Shown here: in pieces, positions 13,201-23,915 of the stretch | Layout: each line of letters opens with the position of its first letter | How positions within the stretch are numbered: position 1 is the stretch's first letter | Origin: Sphaerosporella brunnea | Taxonomy: Eukaryota > Ascomycota > Pezizomycetes > Pezizales > Pyronemataceae | Length of the DNA: 64,000 bases | NCBI GenBank assembly: GCA_008704415.1 | Contig: VXIS01000115.1 | Span: 1-64,000 of the forward strand | Direction: 5' to 3' | Notes under the pieces: generated by a model | Seen by the model: only the letters and a program-made list of their open reading frames with translations | The model's database searches: none | Told to the model about the DNA's origin: nothing | Program-made: the position numbers and the translations under genes

Positions 13201-13413
13201 AATCCATGAGATCCCTAGGGACCACTACGCCTACCTGCCGTAGCCCCATGGTGCCCAGGAGAACCCGAGGAGGCAGTACGTGGACATACCTTGCACCACC
13301 GTGACGGCTTCCCACTGCGAGTATGAGGAAAGTGAGGATTTGATGGTCGCCATTGCGCCCCGCGAGATCAGGAGACAGTGTTGTAGGTGTGCAGTCGGGG
13401 TGTGGTTTGTAAC
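10229..13413. other. Gene-poor stretch with simple-sequence tracts
   Basis: No gene is supported. It contains an A run of 20 bases at about 10891, a CCTA/GGTA-rich patch at 11715-11765 with short palindromes, and a long A run followed by (GA)n at about 12735-12775. Open frames here are short, overlap on both strands and carry no recognisable motif. Confidence 0.6.
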
Positions 13414-14040
13414 GCCGTGATAGTATTGAAGAGGTCGAGGCTGCAGGTGCATGGCGGAATGGTACAGGGAGGGGCCCCGGGGATGGCATATTCCCCCGCG
13501 GAAGGAACAAGAGCTGATTGAACTGTGTCCAAGTCTATGTTGAGGAGTTCCCCTTGTAGCGCTTCCGCATGTCGCGCCCAGTTCTCAGCCGACCGAAGGC
13601 CTGGAAGTGAGCTGCAAACGATCAACACCTCTATTCCATAACACTAATTATTTTTTTGCGAACTTACTCATTTACCCACGCAAGTTCATCTGTAAGATGG
13701 TTCCGCGATTCATCACAGAGTTGGTGCCACCCTTGGTCCCACTGCGCGAGAAGATCGCTTCCGTTGTTAACCGAAATCTGGACTTGCTCGCAGGAATTCT
13801 CATTCTCTTCGGCACGTCTGCGTTTGCGAGGTCGGCCCATAGGTTTTTGGGGCGAGTAATTGCAACCAGTGGCTTCGCCGCTGCATTTGAGCTTTCGGGT
13901 ACCTGCAAGACGAAACACATTCATTAGCTCGGAGACATCTCGGGAACTTGAGCAGTGTGACATACGGCATTCGTCGCATGCTGCATGCTTTTTGCCCTGA
14001 TGGAGACTTGTTCGGCCGTTTGAAGGTGATAAAGGCGTGT
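13414..14040 (-). pseudogene. Remnant of a Zn2Cys6 transcription factor with an incomplete zinc cluster
   Basis: Three exon-like pieces can be read on the minus strand: about 14036-13966, 13902-13676 and 13628-13414. The first ends in Cys-Asp-Glu-Cys and a GTATGT donor; the second begins after a TTGCAG acceptor and supplies Arg-Thr-Arg-Lys-Leu-Lys-Cys. This gives the first half of a fungal Zn2Cys6 cluster, followed by the basic linker motif with SPQKPMGRPRKRR that often follows such clusters. Cysteines 5 and 6 are missing, because the sequence jumps from Gly-Cys-Asn to the linker. Upstream of the first piece the frame meets a TAA with no ATG. I read this as a decayed or rearranged regulator. 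A missed intron upstream could still provide a start. Confidence 0.5.
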
Positions 14041-16319
14041 CACGTTATGCGAACTCGGGGCACACAGATGCAGGAGCTATTATACAGCCACACGTGAGCC
14101 TGCGAGTGAGCCCGCAAGATCTGAACAGGCATTCACAACAAGCTGTAAGACATCCTTCTGCTCAGGTTATCATGCATTGGTCGGTATTACCTAGGTGAGT
14201 TCTAGTACATGCCTCCGCTCTGATGCCCTGTGCCCTTCGCTCACCGGAATTCTTAGGACGTAGTCTTGGAAGTTGGAACACACAGAAGATGCCAAAACAA
14301 GGCTCTTGGCGGTGAGTAAAGCTCTCCATTAGTAGGATCGTCCGAAAAGCGGGAGTCTTTGATAGGACCACTCCAGCGTGAATGAGCCGGATCGATCTTG
14401 ACTGTACGAGTGAATATGAATCAGCCCTCTCGCCCGCTAGCCCAGCAGGTAGACCGGCCGATTCCCAGCGAAGCTACCGTCCGCCATTACTAACGGGTGT
14501 TTGGTTGAAAATGGTGCTGGTCCAACGGTGGTCAACTGTTGAATCTCAGGCCCCGTTTGGGTGAACCGCCATTTCGGTAGCGGTGCCAGTGTGCGCATTT
14601 TCAACATACAGACGTCGGATTTCCAACTTGACTTCATACCGCAGCCGAAGCATCTACAGAGGCAGTGTTTGGCACAGAGGCAGTGTTTGGCGGCACACTA
14701 TACTGAGGATAGAGGTCCAGGTTTTTTCATTTTCATAAAACTTCGGTATGAGAATGTCACTCGGTATTGCTGTCGCTGTCGCAGGCAGAGCCTTTGACGG
14801 GTTCGTTGTGCGGATTCATGGCAAGGAGAGTGGTTGGTTGCGCGAGAGACCCGGTATGGGCGAGATACTGACCTCTTGAGGTCAGTTCCCGTTCCTGCCT
14901 CAGAGCCTCACAGTTCTCGTTCTTGTCGGTTCTTCACTTTCTCATCCCGAGCTGCCTCAGTATTGCCACCACCAAGCCTGCGAAAACGACCGTCCTGCTC
15001 ATATACCGAGCTATCCAAACGGGGCCTAAGCAGCTAACAACAACGGTCATTTTGTTAGGGCGAAGTCAAGACGCTGTCTTCACCCGTGCTTCCAGTCTCA
15101 AGACGCTTCCTCCTTGGAATCTGGGTCTTCTCATGGGCCCACGGGGGAAGCCCCGCACGCAACCGGTTTCTCAAATCCTGCAGCAGCAGCTTCCCGAAGA
15201 TCTCCCTTCACAACATCGGATCGAAGTCAGCTATCCAGGGCACCTCGCATTCGGAGGAGAAACAGGGCCTGTTCAACTTTTGTATAAAAGTCGCATGCGG
15301 AGACTCAAAACTCCTCATTATGAGTGAGTCACCATGAATTACTCGATGCTTCGACTCGTCATTTAAGAAAGAGGACGAGGCCCGCGAGTGAGGGGGGTGT
15401 CTTAAGCAGCTGTCAAATGCGATCACACAACTCCCTTCAGAACAGACTAAACGGGGAGGTAGAAGCGCTGGCCGGTTACCCCGACCGCCGCTCTGCTGGC
15501 GGACGATAGGTGTACTGAGGCGGTTATCGCTTTCCTGGGCACCACTAAGGTTGGCCCGGTAGGGGCATCATGTTGTGGCCTTTCCTTATGTTTGTTCCCT
15601 TTGTTGACGAATCTCCTTGGTGTGACTATTTATGGTGTGACTATTTATCCGGTGCGATTCCCTTGCTTTTATCTCCTTGGGGGGGGGGGGGGCAGGCCCC
15701 AGCAGTAGGCCTAGAGAGTTCAAGCGAAGTGGCTGGGGTTTGTAAAAGAAGCAACTTGTTTCCATTTGTCCCGATATTTCAGCTAGGGGTCGATAATTAC
15801 GATTGTGTACGGTAAAAGCTTAAGTAACCTAAAGTTTACGGAGCTTGAGAGAGATATATATGGGTTATAGTATATTTCTGTGGGGAAATTACCTGCAACA
15901 CTATCAGCAATGCAAACAAAATCGATGGGCCGACCTATCTCCCCACCATCCACGGGCGCGAACAGCCCTTTTTTCAAGAATTGCTTCACTATAGATCCCC
16001 AGCTTCGTTCACAACCCTTCGGCTGACTATCCTCAATACGGCCCCCAAACTTCTAGCCGCACCTCACCTGCTTGCGCATGCTGTAGATGCTCAAATACTA
16101 ATAAACCTGGAACCTGGGCTTTGATATCCAGCCTTCATTCTCGGCGACTGTAATGTGGAGTGATGAGTGGCGAGTCGTGAAGAGCACGCAATAAGGAAAA
16201 TCTGGCAGTCTCGATTTCGCGGTTTCTATTTATCGACTTAATCGAGGTGAATACTAGGTGAAAGCAGAAGAAGTATGCATCATCAATTGCACATATGTAA
16301 CCATACAGTAGCGGTTAGC
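14041..16319. other. Intergenic region
   Basis: No gene is supported. It holds a 16-base direct duplication at about 14657-14690, a G run of 12 at about 15679, and a duplicated TGTGACTATTTAT at about 15621-15648. Frames such as 14923-15327 lack domain features. Confidence 0.55.
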
Positions 16320-17051
16320 TTACGGCTTGTGGGTTCCTGTCACGGACGAGGTTCCATCGGGAGAGAACGTAGTGATAACGCCATCCTCCACCATTTTCAC
16401 AGCTTCTCCGCTGCGGATCGCCATGTTCGACAACCTATGCCATGTCAACGCACAACTCTTATGGAAGGAAACTGCGCACGTGGAATACCTCTTCCGCCTC
16501 CTCTCCGCTCCCTTCCTCCGTCTCCCCTCAAGCCAGTTCTCAAGGTCTCCATGCACCTCCCCCGCCAGCTGCTTCACCTCCGGCGTCAACAACATCCGCG
16601 CCCACACGCCTTGGCACATGTACGCGCCCCACGCACATCTAGCCAACAGCATCTGCTCGGGGAGACCATAGGTACGCTTCGCAGCGCTGAGGCTGATCTT
16701 TTCCGGCCAGACCTTGCGGTCGCACCCGCGGCAGCAGCGGATGTATGGGAAGATTATGGCGGTGCAGCTAGTCGACCGGTTGCAGAAGCTGCAGTGCGTG
16801 TGTGCGTGCTTCACGTACACTTTGCGGTACGGAGTGCGCTGGCTGACCTTGTGATGCGGGAACTGCGCGCGAAGCTTCTGCAGCTGGTGGAAACAGAAGG
16901 ATTCGGTTGCTGCGTGCAGTGTGCGCGAGACCAGGGGAAGGGTTAGCAACGGGTGGTGTGTGAAATGGAGCTGCTCGTTTGCGTGCACGGGGAACTGCTT
17001 TAGTATCTCGTACAGGACCTCGGGCGGGAGGGTATCTAACGTGGTGGGCAT
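16320..17051 (-). CDS. F-box protein with a Cys-rich cluster
   Basis: A single-exon gene of 243 residues. An ATG at 17051 starts the F-box directly: Met-Pro-Thr-Thr-Leu-Asp-Thr-Leu-Pro-Pro-Glu-Val-Leu, continuing with the Leu-Pro-Leu-Val-Ser-Arg core to about residue 45. F-box proteins bring substrates to SCF ubiquitin ligases through Skp1. The middle (about residues 75-105) has two Cys pairs (CSFC and CCRGC) that could bind zinc. The C-terminal half is basic, with an Arg/Lys-rich segment. No WD40 or LRR substrate domain is visible. It is divergently transcribed from the WDR7-like gene, 220 bp away. Confidence 0.75.
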   Translation of the reverse strand: MPTTLDTLPPEVLYEILKQFPVHANEQLHFTHHPLLTLPLVSRTLHAATESFCFHQLQKLRAQFPHHKVSQRTPYRKVYVKHAHTHCSFCNRSTSCTAIIFPYIRCCRGCDRKVWPEKISLSAAKRTYGLPEQMLLARCAWGAYMCQGVWARMLLTPEVKQLAGEVHGDLENWLEGRRRKGAERRRKRYSTCAVSFHKSCALTWHRLSNMAIRSGEAVKMVEDGVITTFSPDGTSSVTGTHKP

Positions 17052-17271
17052 CGGTGTGGGGGGAGGTGGAGGCACGAGGAGGCGGGGAGGGAGGGGGAGG
17101 TGGAGGCACGAGGAGGCGGGGAGGGATGGGGAGGAGGAAGAAGAAGAGGAGGAGGAGGAGAAGGCAGAGAGGAGGAGGCGAGTGGAGGGACACGCTAGCT
17201 CTCATTCAGCGAAGCGAAGCGAAGCAAGCTCCCTCCACCCACTCAACCCCCCCCAACAGCCCAACTCAACC
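17052..17271. promoter_or_regulatory. Compact divergent promoter between F-box and WDR7-like genes
   Basis: Only 220 bp separate the two start codons, so both genes must share their proximal control region. The interval is strongly strand-asymmetric: polypurine from 17055 to 17190, then C-rich to the WDR7-like start. It includes a tandem repeat of about 32 bp and a (GAAGC)n patch at about 17207-17228. No TATA box is obvious. Confidence 0.55.
17060..17124. repeat. Two-copy polypurine tandem repeat
   Basis: The unit GGAGGTGGAGGCACGAGGAG plus a GCGGGGAGGGA tail occurs twice in direct orientation with a two-base difference in spacing. It lies in the 5' flank of both divergent genes. Confidence 0.8.
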
Positions 17272-20200
17272 ATGTCGCGACCCGCTTTCTCGTTTCCATA
17301 CTCTCACTGGTCTCCCCGGGCCCTATCACTGACCACTCCAGCCGCAGTGACCACCTCGCGCTTCATCGCTCCATACCTCCTGCTTGGCCTCTCCTCCGGC
17401 GAAATCAGCATCTTCACCGTTTCCTCCCCATCCAACACCCCCCACCTGAGCGCTCGGCTTCTCGGCCACCGCTCCCCCATCGTCGCGCTATCACCGCTAG
17501 AGACGCTATCAGAGACCTCTACCGTAGAGCTGCAATTCCTATCCCTCTCCTCCGACGGCGCCCTGTCAAAATGGTCCCTCGCCGACTTCCGCTGTCTACA
17601 ATCGGCGTTGTCTACCACGAGCGACCGCGCACGGCCGGTGGGAATGGTAGTCGTGCCGCGCAGCGGTGTCGGTGAAAGCCGCCTTACCGACAGCTTGGTC
17701 ATGGTTTGGGGGTGCAATACTGAGATTGTCGTGCTCAATGCCGAGAGCCTGGAGACCGTGTTTGTGTGGAGTGGCCATGTGGACTGGCCGCTGCCCGTTG
17801 CCGTCGAGACGAGAGGCGTCGGTGTGGGTGAAAGGAGGCGCGAGTGTGAGCTGCTTACTATGCTGAGAGGTGGGGAGGTGCAAAGGTGGTTCTTGACGGG
17901 CAAGAGGGAGAGGAGTGAGGCGAGCGTGTTGGCTGTAAGGAGAGATGAGGATAAGAATTGGAGAGTGGAACTGAATGAGGGCTGGGGGAGGGTGAGGAGG
18001 TGGGAAAAGCTACGCGGCGGATACCTGGTGGTGCAGGCGAGGGGCATCGCGTTCCATGTGCCCAATGCCGTCAGAGACAATGGGTTCGTGAAGAAAAGTG
18101 AGATGGCGATAGCGGATGGCATTGCCAGCGTTGAAGTAGGGACTGCACGGAAGACGGTGATCGTACAGACCGAGGCCGGCGGGATCAGGATCTTCATCCT
18201 CCGGGAGCTGGGACAACTGGAGGAAGTAGCAACCTGGCCGCCGCCACCATTCCTGTCATCAGAGAGGATCCTAAACGTGGCCGCATTCTTCGATGCTGAG
18301 GCCGGCAGAGGAAAGCTGGCGGTTGCCTCCAGGCCAAAGATCCAAAAAGCAGGCGAACGCCCGGGCATCGATTTTTCCGTCGCAGATATTCTGCGGCACG
18401 AAAGCACTATAGATATAATGAATTGGAACGAAAAAGGTGTGGCATTCATCATCCACTGGACTCGTCATGAGAGCTGACGGCGCGCTTTCTCCAGCGCTCA
18501 CAAATTCTACCAAACTCGATGATGGCTCCATGCCTCCCGAGCCCTCCACTTGCTCGGAGATCTTTTCTAATATGCTGGCCATTGCCCACGGAACAAATGT
18601 GTATCTGTACTCATTGACAGCATTTCTTCTTGCCTACCACGAACCAAACGCCTCCATAAAGCTTCCATGCACGAACGAAGCACCCATTTGCCTCCTCAAA
18701 CGTGTCCACATCAAAGAGTACGGTGGAAGCTACGGTGGCACAGAATACCTCGTAGCTGGAACACAGGTCGGAGATCTGTATATTATCGAAGCGCCCTCCT
18801 ACAGCTGTCTCAAGCGGCTTCCGCTTTTCCCCACTGCCGTAGCGGCGGCGCATCTTCTACCTTCCGACCTCGGCCGGCGCCTCCGCTCCACCCTCCTGGT
18901 TATTACTACCGACGGCACCGCATCGATCGTTGATATCGAGCGCGGACGAGTCCTGGTCACTTTTCCCAGCCATGAAGCTAGTCGCCTCACCTCTTTCGCC
19001 ACCAAGCCGGGGCAAAATATTGTGGCGCTGACGTATCAGGATGGCGTGTGCAGGGAGTGGAGTATGGGAGAGGAGGAAGGCGGGGTGCTGTTGAATCCTC
19101 CGCCTTCTCGGGGGTCGGGGCACTCGAAAGAGGATAGCGATGGTGCGCTGAGTGACGAGGGAGGTGACACGGGAGAGTGGAGGGTCATTCATTGGGAAGA
19201 CGGCGGCCATCACGAGGAAGATGGAGGGGAAACAAATAGTGATGGCAGCATCCAGCTGTGGGATATATGCTGCCGCGTTGAGATTCCGACGGCTGGGGTA
19301 AATGTGCGCGCCATTGTGGCGGCGTTAGAGACGGCCATGAGTACAGCGGCACAGAGGAGCCGAGAGGGAGAGAAGAGAGTAATAGGGAATCATCCAGCCA
19401 TCATCAACGCCAAAAGTTTGCTCACGGCGTTATTTCCTGGTGGGACGTTGGACCTCTTCTTGGATTACGGTAACGCCGAGGAAGATGACGATGATGAAGG
19501 AGACCTTGGAGACTGGAGGTTCGCGGTTGATCAGCTCTTTTTCCGACGGAAACGCCCTGCGACGCTGGGCTTGATCGGAGCTGCGAATAGAGTCTCGATG
19601 TTCACCCCGACTGCGTTCGCCGAGCGAGAGGATATCTCGCCCACCGCCACATCGATAAAGCTTCTTGCCGCATTAACGCTCATCACGCTTCTGCTCGAGG
19701 CCACGGGGAAGAAAGGGTACATCGACACAGTCGTAGAGAAGATGTTACAGAGCCACCTCGGAAAGCGCAAAGTCGCCTTAGGGCTGTTCGCAAAGTTCTG
19801 GTCAGACGAGAATCCCGCCATCCGCTGGGTCGCGCGACAGTGTCTAGACGCATTCATGAGCGCTCTGACCGCCGACGAGCGGAAAGTCGTTGTAGAATAC
19901 TGGCGGAGCTACCTCCCCGTCGACGTTCCCCCAGAGCTCTCCTCAGCAAAAGAAGTGGCACGCTCCGTGATCCTCCTCGGAAAACTAATCACCGACTATG
20001 ATGATAATAGCTACGACTCAACCATCAAAAAATCCGTCGCCCGCAGCGCCGAGCTGCTACTCAACGAGCAAAACCCGCTGTACCAAGACACGGCGATCGA
20101 AGTCCTTGGCTACTCCTGGACACCCTTCGAAAAGCTGTTAGACGCATACTCCGCAATCCACTCCCTGCTCCGGATCGCCGCCTCCGAGCTCCCGGGGCCG

Positions 20201-20893
20201 CGTAGAGAGCTGCTGCACCGCTGCTTCCTGGAGATCGCCAGAAAGAACTCGCCGCTGCTGGCTACCTCCCTTGCTAACAACATCGCCCACTCCGCGCCTG
20301 AGATCTCTGCCGCCGCAATCCGTATCGTCACAGCCATCGTCCGCCAGGAAAAACCGGTCTTTGCAGACGTCCTCCCCACGCTTATAGAAGCAGTAGTTAA
20401 AACCCTCGACCCATCCTCCGGCCTTCGCGAGCGAGTTCTCCCCGCTATCTCCGAGCTCGTGGAAACATTGTTGGCAGCCTACAAAACGGTAGCATTCCAC
20501 CGTCCTTCCCAGCGCCTCGCGGTATCGAAATCTCCCGGGCTCGTTATCATATATGACCTCAAAGCCGGTAGTATCCTCCACGTGCTCAGTGGCCATAAAC
20601 TCCTTGCCAGACATCTCGTCTTCGATACTGACGGGAGATGTGTGGCGGCGATGGAGTGGGAGGCGGGTGCGGAGGTGACACTGCTGGTGTGGAGGCTCCC
20701 CGGTGGGTTTTTGAGTTATTTGGGAACTGCGACTACGGGGGAGAGTGAAAGGTTGCAGCCGAGAGTGGTTAAGAAGTTGGAGGTGGAAAATGGGGGAAAT
20801 GGGTTGGGAGAAGAGGTGGAGGTGAGGTGGAATGCTGAGAGAAAGGTTGAGGTCCTTGCGGGCGGTGTGAAGGTGGTGGAGGTGGCGGCTTAG
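17272..20893 (+). CDS. WD40-repeat protein, WDR7 / rabconnectin-3 beta-like
   Basis: Two exons, 17272-18436 and 18495-20893, are joined over a 58-nt intron (donor GTGTGG, branch CTGAC, acceptor CTCCAG) that keeps the frame; about 1187 residues. WD40-type blades are visible at the N-terminus (Gly-His followed by Ser-Asp-Gly-Ala-Leu-Ser-Lys-Trp) and mid-protein (SDGSIQLWD). An acidic loop lies at about residues 590-640. Then comes a long alpha-helical stretch and a final Gly-His blade with LLVWRLPGG. This order matches WDR7-family proteins, which in animals partner DmX proteins in V-ATPase assembly and vesicle traffic. The start has context CAACCATGTC. Assignment to WDR7 rather than another large WD40 family is moderate. 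Confidence 0.75.
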
Positions 20894-21453
20894 AAACAGA
20901 GAAAAGAGGGCGGGGGGGCGTGATATATACGCGGATTTTAGGGGTGTTGGAAATGTCTATACGGAATAGAGCCGGCCCCCCAAGTAATTCGTGTTGGTTA
21001 TGGTAATCTGGACGCACGATCCGATCCTCTGCTGGGCCTGCATAATCTATACACGTAACTCTAAGGCTGTGGCTCTCTCGCCATGCAGTTGGTTGGGTTA
21101 TGTATTCTCTCGCTCCACATCATATATGTATCCAGGAAATTCAACCAGGCGGCGTAGCTCGTAAACACCAATGATACATTGATAAATTTAGAAAATCGAG
21201 CGTCAAGGGGAACCCGATAGTGCCGTTTGGAACGAGCAGATGCAGGCTTGCGGATCAAAAAACCGGGGAAGTTAGTCAAGGGAGATCTCGTACCTGGTAA
21301 TGGCGGATCTTACTCGATAGCAGAGTACTAGCACTCACTGTCAAGAAGTAATGATATGGCCGTGAGTGGGCGGAACCCCAATTGAGCTCAATGGTTTCTT
21401 GGCGGTTTGTCACCCAGCCCTGTCGGCACCCTCCTCCACTCTATTGCGCCACC
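20894..21453. other. Intergenic region
   Basis: Holds the 3' flank of the WDR7-like gene and the 5' flank of the HNH-domain gene. No other feature was seen. Confidence 0.6.
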
Positions 21454-22699
21454 ATGGACCAGTCTTCGCAGGCAAGCTCTCTTTTGAGTACCGCTCCGAG
21501 CGCTTCTACCAGCTTTCTCGACAATCGGCAGGCAGCCAAGAATCGCGTCGATGGATACGCCCCTAAATCCAGTGACGACTACACTGCTACCCTCCTTCGA
21601 ACCCTTCTCGACCACAAGACGGTCATCGGCCTCAGTGGATTCAAGAACCTAATCGATGACGTCATCAAGACTCCGGATCTTGGTCTGCTGGCTGAACATT
21701 ATATGACTTCTATCTTCGTTCCATGTACGATGACCGACTCGCGCCTCCGAAAAAAGATTGAATCACATTTTTCTGAGCCAAATCGATTTCCATTTTCTTG
21801 TACGGAAATCACGTGATACGAGCTTTTTTTGGAGGCGCGAGTAACCCCCCCCTGTTTTCTCTAGGATGCTGACACAGAATAGTCAAAGCTAGAGGTGGTA
21901 CTCCTACAGCACTGCCCACCCCTCGGCCTGGAGGATTCGATGACGTGGATGACATCGCGGCCGAAATTGTCTCTCAAAAACGTGATCAACAAAGGTTGAA
22001 GAAGATGTGTCTTGATCGAGACGGCGGTCGGTGTATGGTGACAGGGTTTACGGATCACAAACGCTTCCCGGCGGATGAGCGCAGCATCCGTACCCAAGCC
22101 GTTCATATCATACCATTCTCTTTGGGGGACTTTGGCGAGGCGCAGGTGCGAGATGATTTTGACCTATTGTGGCAACGCTGACACCCGAGCCAGAGACGTT
22201 CGATTTCGACATCTTGGGACGCAATCTACCGGATGTTTCCCGACATTCGCAGCCGAATCAACTTCAGTGCAAACTCCATCAACGAAACACGCAACGTTAT
22301 GACCATGAGTGAGAACTTGCATCCTACGTTTGGCGAGTTCGGCTTTTGCTTCATAGAGACGGTATGAGTTCACCCCCACCTTATTTCGCGGTACATAGTC
22401 TAGGAGCTGATGAATTCCACCTGAAGGAACGGCCCAATCACTACAGGATTGAGAAACATCAGGTTACTTGGGGTGTTGGGCGCGATCTTCCCGAGTATGT
22501 TACCTTCACAGCTCACAGCGGATTCCATGAGCTACCGAGTCCTGAACTTCTACGTATCCATGCGGCGATTACTAGGGTCCTGCACGCCTCAGGACTAGCA
22601 GAGGCTATTGACGGGATGCTTCGCGAGCGCCAGATGCTGCGCTGTTTCGCGGAAGATGGATCAACCCCGGTTTCGCGGTTGTTTCTGGGGGTTTTTTAG
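21454..22699 (+). CDS. Fungal HNH-domain protein, last junction out of frame
   Basis: Exons 21454-21724, 21883-22145, 22194-22361 and a last one near 22399-22699. The first three join in frame. The core reads CLDRDGGRCMVTG, then a His-Ile-Ile-Pro-Phe motif about 40 residues on, as in fungal HNH_2-type domains (first Cys pair region and the AHI-type HNH histidine; here Val-His-Ile). After it comes the WDAIYRMFP segment typical of these proteins. The C-terminal exon also matches the family (RIHAAITRVLHASG). Between exons 3 and 4 every available AG acceptor gives a stop, so the gene carries a one-base frame break there, or a sequencing error. These proteins are common in Pezizomycotina; nuclease activity is generally unproven. 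Confidence 0.65.
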
Positions 22700-22858
22700 C
22701 CTTTCTTTTCTTCTTTTTGCGGAGCGCCGGTGTTCGGAGTTTGCTTCTTTTTGCATCAATGATTATTCGGTTAATGTTTAAGATGCCCCCAAATTCTGTG
22801 CGAAATGATCCCCGTATGAGGTTGAGCCAATCAATTAAATGAATGCACTAATGCCAGT

Positions 22859-22877
22859 GGGTTAGGGTTAGGTTAAG
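22859..22877. repeat. Short interstitial telomere-like repeat
   Basis: GGGTTAGGGTTAGGTTAAG contains slightly more than two units of the TTAGGG telomere repeat used by filamentous fungi. It lies between two genes and is too short to be a telomere. Confidence 0.7.
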
Positions 22878-23045
22878 CGCATTTCGGCCCGAGGTGAACT
22901 TGCCATTTGTTAATCCGGCTGCTAAACTGGCCGGTTAGCTTGATAAAGCTTCCAAAGCACCTCTATAAGAAGCTTCTATTCCTTTTAGTTACCGATCAAT
23001 CACGTCTCGAATTCCAAGAATCCCCGGCCCATTTCGATCCTCACC

Positions 23046-23915
23046 ATGCAAACACTCTCGTCCCTGGAGCTGAAGTCCATTCGTGGCAACTATAGACTCA
23101 AAGTCGGAGACTTTCCCTCCCACCCCGACGACGTCCTACAAATCCCATCTAGGGATTCTGGGAGAACGATCAAAGCCCATGTGTATCGGTCGAAGGCGAA
23201 CAAGAAGCCAAGCCCCGTGCTTATCAATTTCCACAGCAGCGGCTTTATCATCCCATTACATGGCAGCGATGACGAGTATTGCCGCTACATTGCTGAAAGG
23301 ACAGACTACACGGTCATCGACGTCTCGTATCGGTTGGCGCCCGAGAACCCATTCCCTGCAGCTCCCCACGACATGGAGGACTCCATCAAATGGGTGCTCA
23401 ATCGACCGCAGGAGTTCGACCCATCTCACGTCGCCATTTCCGGCTTCAGCGCAGGCGGCAACCTTGCCCTAGTTGCCTGCGCCACCGTTTTTCCCAAGGG
23501 AACCTTCCGCTGCGTCATCGCCTTCTACCCGCCCGTGGACCTGGCCAAGGATCCAGGGCTCAAAGCCGCGCCCGATCCGTCCGGAAAGCCGATCCCTCCG
23601 TTCGTGGCCCGCAGCTTCAACCAATGCTATATCCCGGCGGATGTCGACCCGAAAGATCACCGCATTTCGCCATGCTTTGCGGCGCCAGAGAATTTTCCCA
23701 ACAAAGCGCTCATCATCACCTGCGCCTACGACAGCTTGGCGCCGGAAGCCGAAGCGCTTGCCAGGAAGATTCAGGCTGTGCCCGGTAATCACGTGGTCCA
23801 TCGCAGGATGGAGAAGTGCGATCATGCCTGGAATTTGACAACAAAGGAAGGCACGCCCCAGGAGCAGGCCAAGAAGGATGCATACGCTTTGGCGGCTGAT
23901 ATACTTCACCTTTAA
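23046..23915 (+). CDS. Alpha/beta hydrolase of the HSL / GDXG esterase type
   Basis: A single-exon gene of 289 residues with start context CACCATGCA. The nucleophile elbow Gly-Phe-Ser-Ala-Gly-Gly (about residues 130-135) is the GDXG-type motif. The oxyanion HGGG box is degenerate: Asn-Phe-His-Ser-Ser-Gly at about residue 60. A conserved YRLAPE block follows. The acid Asp (Ala-Tyr-Asp-Ser-Leu) lies near residue 235 and the His (CDHAWN) near residue 265, completing the triad. There is no signal peptide, so it is probably cytosolic. Expected chemistry is hydrolysis of short acyl esters, but the altered oxyanion motif leaves substrate and even activity uncertain. Confidence 0.85.
   Translation: MQTLSSLELKSIRGNYRLKVGDFPSHPDDVLQIPSRDSGRTIKAHVYRSKANKKPSPVLINFHSSGFIIPLHGSDDEYCRYIAERTDYTVIDVSYRLAPENPFPAAPHDMEDSIKWVLNRPQEFDPSHVAISGFSAGGNLALVACATVFPKGTFRCVIAFYPPVDLAKDPGLKAAPDPSGKPIPPFVARSFNQCYIPADVDPKDHRISPCFAAPENFPNKALIITCAYDSLAPEAEALARKIQAVPGNHVVHRRMEKCDHAWNLTTKEGTPQEQAKKDAYALAADILHL

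Noticed and set aside
17304..18452. 382-codon minus-strand frame opposite the WDR7-like gene
   Set aside because: Shadow of a real gene: Ser/Leu/Thr-biased, and the plus strand carries clear WD40 motifs.
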